64,000 nt of DNA from an uncultured Roseivirga sp. (GTDB taxonomy: Bacteria; Bacteroidota; Bacteroidia; Cytophagales; Cyclobacteriaceae). The notes under the pieces were generated by a model. The model made no database searches. It had not been told where the DNA came from and saw only the letters and a list, made by a program, of their open reading frames with translations. Each line of letters opens with the position of its first letter. Position 1 is the stretch's first letter. The stretch lies in contig CANLOY010000003.1 in assembly GCA_947493005.1 (NCBI GenBank), positions 310,001 to 374,000 of the forward strand, written 5' to 3'. Below, piece by piece: positions 57,423-64,000 of this stretch. The translations under genes were made by a program, and so were the position numbers.

Positions 57423-57521
57423 TTGCTTAAGATTTACTATGTTGTATGCTTGAATTCAGTATTACAGATTAGTCTGCAATTCAAAGAATCTAACCTTTAA
57501 ACAATTGGATTGAGTACAATT

Positions 57522-58367
57522 ATGAAACGTGAGGAGTTTATCACTAAGAAACCCAAAGACCCTTTACTTACTCCCTACATATCGTATTACTACTTCCACA
57601 GGTCACTGGACGATTCTCTACAGAAAAGCTTCATATACTACCCTGGTATTAAAAATGCACTAACCATTTACAAAGGCGCTCAAGTTGAGTATGGCGAAAA
57701 TTATTCTTCGGTAAGCCCAAGTGTCGATAAGGGTTTCATCTTTATCTATTCTGGTGTTCAAAAACATTTTAGAAAAGCCTTTATCGCTGCTCCATTTGAT
57801 AAAATCGGTGTAGTATTCAACGAGCTTGGCATTAATCATTTTTTGAATGAGCCTCTTTCTCAAATCTCGAATGACGCTATCGATAAGTCTTTCAATTACT
57901 TTGAAACTCCCTTTATCGATCAATGTCAGGCCATTTACAAAACCGAATCAATAGAACAAAAGGTAAAGTTGCTTGATCAATTCTTTACATCCAGATTCAA
58001 CAACCTGGATGAAGTTACTTTAAAGAAAGCTGTAAAAATGATCATCAATGCCTCTGAAAAAATCACTGTAAAGCATATTTCAGACGCTTTACTAGTCAAC
58101 AGAAAAACACTCCTCAGGCTTTTCAACAAACATCTTGGTTGCACTGTTAAAGACTATATTGATATTGTTCAGTTCAGAAAATCACTGAACTCTTACTTGA
58201 TACATAATAACAAAGAATCATTAACCGGACTTGCGCTGGAAAACGACTACTATGATCAGTCACAATTCATTAACCACTTTAAAAGGCTAACCGGAACCAA
58301 TCCCAAAGATTTCTTTAAAAACATTGAGCACGTAGGAATGGAAGACACCTTCTGGACCTTTCGCTAA
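57522..58367 (+). CDS. AraC-family transcriptional regulator
   Basis: The start at 57522 (MKREEFITKKPKDP) is preferred to the TTG at 57510. The 281-residue protein has an N-terminal sensor of the DUF6597 type (LTPYISYYYFHRSLDDS) and a C-terminal AraC domain: ITVKHISDALLVNRKTLLRLF and LTGLALENDYYDQSQFINHF, ending GTNPKDFFKN. It is the second AraC protein of this type within 3 kb. It may regulate the gene before or after it. Confidence 0.88.
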   Translation: MKREEFITKKPKDPLLTPYISYYYFHRSLDDSLQKSFIYYPGIKNALTIYKGAQVEYGENYSSVSPSVDKGFIFIYSGVQKHFRKAFIAAPFDKIGVVFNELGINHFLNEPLSQISNDAIDKSFNYFETPFIDQCQAIYKTESIEQKVKLLDQFFTSRFNNLDEVTLKKAVKMIINASEKITVKHISDALLVNRKTLLRLFNKHLGCTVKDYIDIVQFRKSLNSYLIHNNKESLTGLALENDYYDQSQFINHFKRLTGTNPKDFFKNIEHVGMEDTFWTFR

Positions 58368-58452
58368 GAGGTTGTCCCATTTCACCAATTTTTGATAAAC
58401 CAGAGTTTTCATTTTTACATAGGTTTAAAACTATAAAATCATGATACTCAAA

Positions 58453-59781
58453 ATGAAAGGTCAATTCAAACAACACCTAACACTTGCGCTCACGGTATTT
58501 TTAAGCATAAATACTTGTGCCCAAAGTCCTGAAATTGAGATTACCAAAGACAGGCGATTAGCTAAAGTCGAAAACAATCTGGTATGGCTGGAACCAGTAC
58601 TTGCCTCCCACCCTTCAAACCCTAACCTCTTGATTGCGGCCAGCTTTACATCAGATATTGATGATAGAATGATACCGACTAAAACGCTAGGTGTTTTCAG
58701 GTCTGAAGATGGTGGTGTAACCTGGAGTCAAAAAGATCTGGTTTGTACTTTTTGCTCAGACCCATGGGTAAGTATTACCAATGATGGCACTATCTTTCTC
58801 ACTGCTCTTGGAACCCATCCAAATGTCTCCAATAATGGCGATGATCAATTGCTGATCTTCTCTTCAACCGATGGGGGTAAGTCCTGGTCAGACACTCCGC
58901 AGCATTACAATGGTAGTCACGATGCGCCTAGGACAACAGTAGCCGCAGATGGAACAGTTTACTTGCTCTCAACATATTACGCTTTAGATGAAGACAAAAA
59001 AGCCAGGTCAGCAATCCTCATTGCAAAAGCATCACCAGAGGAAACTAAGTTTGAAGTAATTAATACTCACATTCCTTCTAATTTGGCTCTCAATTACGAA
59101 ACCTCCACCGTGCTTTCAGATGGCTCTTTATTTGTTTCCTATTTCGATTACCAAAGAAAGGCTGATGGAGGTTTCAGAACCAGAAAAGGAAGATTAAATG
59201 CTCGTAGAGTCTGGGCTATTAAGTCCAATGATCAAGGCAAAACCTTTCTTGCTCCCAAGTTTGTATCAGAAGAAGCTTCATTTAAAACTAGTTTTTTCAC
59301 ATCCACTCAGGTTGAAAAATTTAAAGACAGATTGTTTGTTGCTTCAATGAATAAGAACCTGGACGAAGTTGTATTTGCCTACTCTCCGGATAAAGGAGAT
59401 GAATGGATTCGAACGCAAGTTGAAGTCCCTTCTAAAGATAAAAGAACCCGATGGTTTCCTCATTTAGCTATCAACGGAGATGGCACACTTGTGGTGGCCT
59501 GGCTGGACAAAAGGGATGGTAAAGGAAAAACAGGTGCTTCATATTATGCTCCATACATGGCTGTATCCAAAGATGGTGGAGAGACTTTCTCTGCTCCAAT
59601 ACGAATAGCATCTGAAGTATCACATGTAAACCGTGAGGTAATATCTCCTGCCAGTCGCTGGGAACTAGGCGGAGATTACTTTGGCTTGACTGCCACATCG
59701 GATGGAAAATTCCATGTTGTATGGCCAGATGCCAGAACAGGTAAGTTTGAGCTTTGGTACACCACTATAGACATCAACTAG
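58453..59781 (+). CDS. Exported sialidase/BNR-repeat protein
   Basis: The ATG at 58453 gives a signal peptide (MKGQFKQHLTLALTVFLSI); the ATG at 58441 is also possible. The 442-residue beta-propeller carries five Asp-box (SxDxGxTW) motifs: SEDGGVTWS, SSTDGGKSWS, SNDQGKTFL, SPDKGDEWI and SKDGGETFS. The fold fits sialidases or other BNR enzymes. The catalytic Arg triad and Tyr of true sialidases are not clear by eye, so function is open. Confidence 0.82.
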   Translation: MKGQFKQHLTLALTVFLSINTCAQSPEIEITKDRRLAKVENNLVWLEPVLASHPSNPNLLIAASFTSDIDDRMIPTKTLGVFRSEDGGVTWSQKDLVCTFCSDPWVSITNDGTIFLTALGTHPNVSNNGDDQLLIFSSTDGGKSWSDTPQHYNGSHDAPRTTVAADGTVYLLSTYYALDEDKKARSAILIAKASPEETKFEVINTHIPSNLALNYETSTVLSDGSLFVSYFDYQRKADGGFRTRKGRLNARRVWAIKSNDQGKTFLAPKFVSEEASFKTSFFTSTQVEKFKDRLFVASMNKNLDEVVFAYSPDKGDEWIRTQVEVPSKDKRTRWFPHLAINGDGTLVVAWLDKRDGKGKTGASYYAPYMAVSKDGGETFSAPIRIASEVSHVNREVISPASRWELGGDYFGLTATSDGKFHVVWPDARTGKFELWYTTIDIN

Positions 59782-59835
59782 TAAGACTTTCAGTCAATAC
59801 ATTCTTTACTTAAATTGTGGTATAAAACTAGTTCA

Positions 59836-60216
59836 ATGAAACTCTATACCAGAATACCTAAAGGACTTAAGTCTTTTTATGAACTTGAGTTGAATAATTA
59901 TCATCAGGCTTTTGTCAATGGACAACTGGCAATTGCTTGGAATCATCTGGAACGAGCTCATATTCTTGGACAACGATACCCATATGCTCACTCCTATGTG
60001 CATTGGAAAATGCTGAAGTTTGGTTTCAGAATCAAGAACAGGAAAGAAATCATTGGACAAATCCCCAGACTTATTTTCGGTGGAATAAAATCTTTTGTTG
60101 GCAAAGTACCTTTGGGTAACCCGGGAGGAGCCAACGTTCCTCCTTTAAAACCCTTTCCTATTCAGGAAGAACTCCAACAGATATTTGTTAAATCTGGAGT
60201 GGGTTTTCAAACATAG
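59836..60216 (+). CDS. DUF3703 protein
   Basis: The ATG at 59836 (MKLYTRIPKGLKSFYEL) is preferred to the TTG at 59815. The 126-residue protein has the DUF3703 signature: LERAHILGQRYPYAHSYVHWKML, the GQIPRLIFGG region and KVPLGNPGGANVPPLKPFPI. The His-rich helix may bind metal; homologues are found near metal-resistance genes in other bacteria, but no such gene is here. Function is unknown. Confidence 0.85.
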   Translation: MKLYTRIPKGLKSFYELELNNYHQAFVNGQLAIAWNHLERAHILGQRYPYAHSYVHWKMLKFGFRIKNRKEIIGQIPRLIFGGIKSFVGKVPLGNPGGANVPPLKPFPIQEELQQIFVKSGVGFQT

Positions 60217-60302
60217 TTTCTTGGTTTAATCTTCCTAAAAAGAGGTAGGGAGTTGTTGATTGAATAGTATACAGTAATGACACGCTGTATCACTGGTCAA
60301 TA

Positions 60303-61754
60303 ATGAACTTAAAAGAACAAAGTAATCAAGACATCAATCAAATATTTAGACTGTCTTTCATTCGATACTTAGTACTTTCGCTGCTACCCATGAAGCAAGC
60401 CAAAACCTCACTTACTGAAGGTAGCATTCTGAAGGCACTAGCAGTGCTCTCCTTCCCTATTATTGGGGCAAATCTGTTGCAAACAGGCTATCAATTGGTA
60501 GATGCTTTTTGGGTAGGACGTTTGGGAGCAAATGCCGTTGCTGCGGTGTCTATTAGCTATCCAGTTAACTTTTTGTTGATTTCGTTGAGTTCAGGTTTTG
60601 CTTTTGCAGGCACCATTTTAGTTGCCCAGTATGCCGGTGCAAAGAACCTGAAAATGGTCAACCATGTGGCTACTCAAACCGTGGTTATGGTATTCTTGAT
60701 GTCTCTGGTATTGTCTTATATTGCTTATCAATTATCCCCGCAAATCCTTCATTGGTTAGGAGTAGAACAGGAAATTTTTGATGAGGCCGACCTATTTCAG
60801 CGTACCATATTCATTGGACTGGTATTTAACTTTGGTTTCATCCTTTTTCAGTCCCTATTAAGAGGAATTGGGGAGGTAAAAATCCCTCTGTATATCAACG
60901 CTTTAAGCCTGGGCTTAAACTTTGTCTTAGATCCTCTTTTTATCTACGGATGGGGGCCAATACCAGGATATGGAGTGGCAGGTGCAGCTTATTCCACTCT
61001 AGCCACTTTAGGACTATCATCATTGATTGGATATTATATTTTGTTTACAGGAAAAACAGAGTTCAAACTTACTTTCCAGGATTTCAAGTTTGATTTCCCC
61101 TTACTTAAAAAGGCTTTCAATCTGGGTATGCCCTCTTCTATGGAAATATCAGCACGAGCACTTGGATTAACTTTATTAACGGGAGTTGCTGCTAAGTTTG
61201 GAACAGATGTGTTGGCTGCTTATGGAGTTGGGGCTCGCTTAATAAGCTTTGTGGTAATCATTGCATTAGGGCTTATGAAGGCCAATGCCACATTAGTTGG
61301 GCAAAACATTGGGGCAGGAAAAATGGATCGAGCTGAAAAAACTTCTAATTATGCTGGATTCATTGCTTTTGCATCTTTAACATTGATTGGTGTACTCTTT
61401 TTTGTCTTTGCTGAACCTATTGTTCGCGCTTTTCTGGATGCCGATGACAACGTGGTTGCCATGGGTGTTTCCTTTATCAAAATCACAGCTCCATCATTTG
61501 GCTTTATGGGTATTCAATTAGCCTTGGTTGGTACACTTAGGGGTTCTGGAAACACCGTTGCGTCCATGATTTTTACCATCATTGGTATTTGGGTAATCCA
61601 GTTTCCATTTGCCTGGATTGTTTCAAACATGGAATCAATGAGTTACCTAGGTATCTGGTGGTCGTTCCCCGCTTCTTATGTGCTTCCGGCTATTATCACC
61701 TTTGTATGGTATAAAACTGGTGCATGGAAAAGGAAACAGATTATTAATCAGTAG
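60303..61754 (+). CDS. MATE-family efflux transporter
   Basis: The 483-residue protein has 12 TM helices in two halves. Family motifs are clear: FPIIGANLLQTGYQLVDAFWVGRLGANAVAAVSISYPV in helices 1-2 (read in pieces), GEVKIPLYINALSLGLNFVLDPLFIYGWGP and GAAYSTLATLG. MATE proteins export drugs or metabolites using H+ or Na+. A second ATG at 60390 (MKQAKTSLTEGSI) may be the true start, because the first 29 residues are atypical. It is monocistronic. Confidence 0.93.
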   Translation: MNLKEQSNQDINQIFRLSFIRYLVLSLLPMKQAKTSLTEGSILKALAVLSFPIIGANLLQTGYQLVDAFWVGRLGANAVAAVSISYPVNFLLISLSSGFAFAGTILVAQYAGAKNLKMVNHVATQTVVMVFLMSLVLSYIAYQLSPQILHWLGVEQEIFDEADLFQRTIFIGLVFNFGFILFQSLLRGIGEVKIPLYINALSLGLNFVLDPLFIYGWGPIPGYGVAGAAYSTLATLGLSSLIGYYILFTGKTEFKLTFQDFKFDFPLLKKAFNLGMPSSMEISARALGLTLLTGVAAKFGTDVLAAYGVGARLISFVVIIALGLMKANATLVGQNIGAGKMDRAEKTSNYAGFIAFASLTLIGVLFFVFAEPIVRAFLDADDNVVAMGVSFIKITAPSFGFMGIQLALVGTLRGSGNTVASMIFTIIGIWVIQFPFAWIVSNMESMSYLGIWWSFPASYVLPAIITFVWYKTGAWKRKQIINQ

Positions 61755-61794
61755 CGTACAGAAAAAACTTTATGATCTCACCTATGGTCAGGCG

Positions 61795-62733
61795 CTATTC
61801 AATATTGATTTCATTTAGAATGTTTTCCAGTTCGCTGGGAAGTGATGCTTTATAGTTAGTGATTCTTCCGTTTACAGCTATTAAATTGTATGGGTAGTAT
61901 CCCTGATTGTCTAGTTTTGCATTTTCCATGATAGATTTCCAAATACTACTTTCATCTGATTTGGGTATGTAATAATGCCAGCCTTCCAGCTTGTATTTTT
62001 TTATAGCACGCAACCACATAGTCTTGCTGTTTGGATGGCTTGTTTCTCTGGCCAGGTATAAATATTCAATGCCAGAATCGTGCAATTTCTCTTTTAACTG
62101 AGGCAGGTAATCTCTAAACTCCTGGATACATGGTCCGCAACTACTAAACCATAAATCCAGATACACCTTTTTATCTTTGAATTGTGGCAATGCAACTAAC
62201 TCTTCTACTGACATGAATTTACCCTCAATAAAATCGTATGAACTATCACTATCTCCGCTCAATCCATTTTTAGTTGGACCGACAAAAAAATAAACAAACC
62301 CTACCACACCTATCACCAATATTGACACTGCAGAAATTTTAAGCGCTTTTTTACTTCTGAATAAGAACCCTGTTGCTCCTCCCACTAGATAAGCCAAGAA
62401 AATCCCTAAAGACTTTTTATGCCCATAAGGGTGCCACAAATGAGCTAGTTTTAATGAAGGGGATTCGGGAGAGGCCTCAAGACTAGCAAGTATATAGAGT
62501 ACTACAGCAACCATATATATCAGAGCGAATGGTAATCCACTGTATACAAGAAAACTCTTCCATTCTTTCTTTTTAATTGCTCTCACCCCAATACTTGCAT
62601 TCAGCAAGAAGGCAGATACACTGGCAACAATTAAAAACAAATCGGATACCTTGCCCATGCTGCCCCTTGTCAAAAGGTATATGCTTGTTGCAATTAAAGC
62701 GAATCCCAATATGATTGCATTAGAGTTTTTCAT
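61795..62733 (-). CDS. Membrane protein with C-terminal thioredoxin-like domain
   Basis: The 312-residue protein has five TM helices in the first 155 residues (about residues 5-22, 30-50, 60-85, 108-125, 130-152), then a thioredoxin-like domain outside the membrane with YLDLWFSSCGPCIQEFRDYL (CxxC at Cys199 and Cys202). The cis-Pro position reads YYPYNLIAVNG. The fusion is unusual but seen in Bacteroidota. It faces the MATE gene on the other strand. Confidence 0.82.
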   Translation of the reverse strand: MKNSNAIILGFALIATSIYLLTRGSMGKVSDLFLIVASVSAFLLNASIGVRAIKKKEWKSFLVYSGLPFALIYMVAVVLYILASLEASPESPSLKLAHLWHPYGHKKSLGIFLAYLVGGATGFLFRSKKALKISAVSILVIGVVGFVYFFVGPTKNGLSGDSDSSYDFIEGKFMSVEELVALPQFKDKKVYLDLWFSSCGPCIQEFRDYLPQLKEKLHDSGIEYLYLARETSHPNSKTMWLRAIKKYKLEGWHYYIPKSDESSIWKSIMENAKLDNQGYYPYNLIAVNGRITNYKASLPSELENILNEINIE

Positions 62734-62956
62734 TGATCAATTCTTAATGTTAACCGAGCAAGCCTGAATCATTTATGTCTTTGATTCGTCTTGAATTGTT
62801 TTGGTTACATTTCTTTTAAAGAATTTATACTGAGCTATTATGATTACTGAATTCCCATCTTTGAACGAATTATTGATTTTGAAAATGTGAGTTTATAAAA
62901 CATGACATTGAAAAACCGTCAATTCTTTTAACTTCACCGCTCGAAAATCAATCGGA

Positions 62957-64000
62957 ATGGAAAAAAAGACTCATAACTTCTCAGATATAGAAATTGCTCA
63001 ATCGGCAGAAATAAAACACATTAATGAAATTGCCAGCAAACTAGCGCTTTCTTCTGATGACCTGGAACACTACGGAAAACACAAAGCGAAACTTCCTTTG
63101 AGCCTACTTGATCAGAGTAAAATTGACAACAACAATTTGATTCTGGTAACGGCTATGACTCCCACTCCTGCCGGAGAAGGAAAAACCACAACTTCAATTG
63201 GTTTGTCGGAAGGTCTTAACCGAATTGGTAAGAAAACCACGGTTGTATTGAGAGAACCTTCGCTAGGACCTGTATTTGGAATTAAAGGAGGAGCCGCTGG
63301 AGGTGGGTATGCTCAGGTAATTCCAATGGAAGACATTAACCTCCACTTCACGGGAGATTTTTCGGCCGTAGAAAAAGCCAACAACTTACTTTCGGCACTG
63401 ATTGATAACAATATTCAGAGCAAAACACGCAATCTTAATATCGACCCGCGAACCATCGCATGGAAACGTGTAATGGATATGAATGATCGTTCTCTACGAG
63501 ACATCACAATTGGTTTAGGAGGAACAGCAAACGGTATTCCAAGACAAGACGGTTTCAATATTACACCAGCGTCAGAAGTAATGGCTATCCTATGTATGGC
63601 CGAAAGCTTTACAGACCTGAAAAAGCGTCTGGGAAATATTTTTATAGGTTATACTTTCGACAAGCAGCCTGTATATGCCAGAGACTTAAAAGCAGAAAAT
63701 GCAATGGCTATCTTACTTAAGGATGCTATTAAGCCAAATCTTGTCCAGACATTGGAGGGTAACCCTGCAATCATTCATGGAGGACCTTTTGCAAACATTG
63801 CTCAGGGTACTAATACTGTAATTGCTACCAAAATGGGGCTTTCTCTTTCAGATTATGTGGTAACAGAAGCTGGTTTTGGTGCTGATCTAGGAGCCGAAAA
63901 GTTCTTTGATATCAAATGTGCTTCTTCTGGCTTGAAGCCAAAAGCGGTTGTATTAGTAGCTACAATCAGGGCATTAAGACACCATGGCGGAGCTAAGAAA
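62957..64000 (+). CDS. fhs: Formate-tetrahydrofolate ligase, N-terminal part (cut by window edge)
   Basis: The gene starts at the ATG at 62957 and runs off the window after 348 codons, roughly 60% of the usual 560 residues. The P-loop [37 protein letters not shown] and [11 protein letters not shown] are definitive. It forms 10-formyl-THF from formate, ATP and THF. The first 224 bases upstream hold no other gene. It connects with the folate chemistry of metF/metH by pathway, not by position. Confidence 0.97.
   Translation, partial: MEKKTHNFSDIEIAQSAEIKHINEIASKLALSSDDLEHYGKHKAKLPLSLLDQSKIDNNNLILVTAMTPTPAGEGKTTTSIGLSEGLNRIGKKTTVVLREPSLGPVFGIKGGAAGGGYAQVIPMEDINLHFTGDFSAVEKANNLLSALIDNNIQSKTRNLNIDPRTIAWKRVMDMNDRSLRDITIGLGGTANGIPRQDGFNITPASEVMAILCMAESFTDLKKRLGNIFIGYTFDKQPVYARDLKAENAMAILLKDAIKPNLVQTLEGNPAIIHGGPFANIAQGTNTVIATKMGLSLSDYVVTEAGFGADLGAEKFFDIKCASSGLKPKAVVLVATIRALRHHGGAKK

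Noticed and set aside
62734-62956. Riboswitch (THF type) before fhs
   Set aside because: No conserved core or long stems could be found in the leader.

Overview
The window is a chromosomal segment of a Bacteroidota bacterium, most likely a marine Cytophagales (Roseivirga/Fulvivirga-like; the family is inference from gene content, not a search). Support comes from moderately AT-rich DNA, weak Shine-Dalgarno signals, one well-placed TTTG-N23-TTTATTTG promoter of Bacteroidota type, many secreted proteins and lipoproteins, DUF4369-TlpA proteins, FtsX-like permeases with a Bacteroidota N-terminal prefix domain, and a MetH split into two genes. No rRNA, tRNA, CRISPR array, prophage or intact insertion sequence was seen.

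Layout. 1-5.7 kb: three tandem FtsX/MacB-type permeases, the first truncated by the window edge, joined by a near-identical 245-bp repeat. 5.8-10.7 kb: secreted or lipoprotein genes (EEP-fold hydrolase, BIG2/NHL lipoprotein, serine hydrolase), an orphan RebB-like gene and a small PH-like membrane protein. 11-15.6 kb: core genes lpxB, a Gfo/Idh oxidoreductase, a prohibitin homologue and gltA. 15.6-23.9 kb: an AraC regulator, menC and ribE overlapping by ATGA, a GNAT acetyltransferase, pcm, an acyl-CoA thioesterase, and a small protein resembling the psi subunit of DNA polymerase III. 23.9-31.7 kb: a TlpA lipoprotein, gatB, alaS, an M23 peptidase, a MerR regulator and dprA. 31.8-40.8 kb: small unknowns, a beta-lactamase-fold hydrolase, HMG-CoA lyase, a PLP enzyme, a DEAD-box helicase and a second TlpA protein. 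40.8-46.1 kb: a methionine-synthesis block on the minus strand (homocysteine module of MetH, a four-helix-bundle gene, the rest of MetH, metF) behind a SAM-I riboswitch. 46.2-55 kb: ppx/gppA, gyrB, a CoA-binding protein, a thioredoxin/TPR protein, an FAD dehydrogenase, and divergent tryptophan 2,3-dioxygenase and glutaryl-CoA dehydrogenase-like genes. 55-64 kb: a more accessory stretch with two AraC regulators, a RibD/DHFR-fold reductase next to an attC-like hairpin, a sialidase-like protein, a MATE transporter, a membrane thioredoxin and the start of fhs.

How the genes work together. The clearest functional unit is methionine regeneration: metF makes 5-methyl-THF and split MetH uses it with cobalamin to methylate homocysteine; SAM feeds back through the riboswitch. 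fhs at the right edge also feeds the folate C1 pool. TDO and the GcdH-like enzyme could serve two ends of tryptophan catabolism. alaS and gatB are joined by an overlapping start and stop, as are menC and ribE.

The most interesting signals are the mini-element carrying a four-helix-bundle gene between the metH halves, whose flank encodes the end of the homocysteine module; the RebB-like orphan; the HolD-like protein; the possible integron-type cassette near 55.4-56.8 kb; and a strong terminator with neighbouring hairpins between two divergent genes near 35.5 kb.
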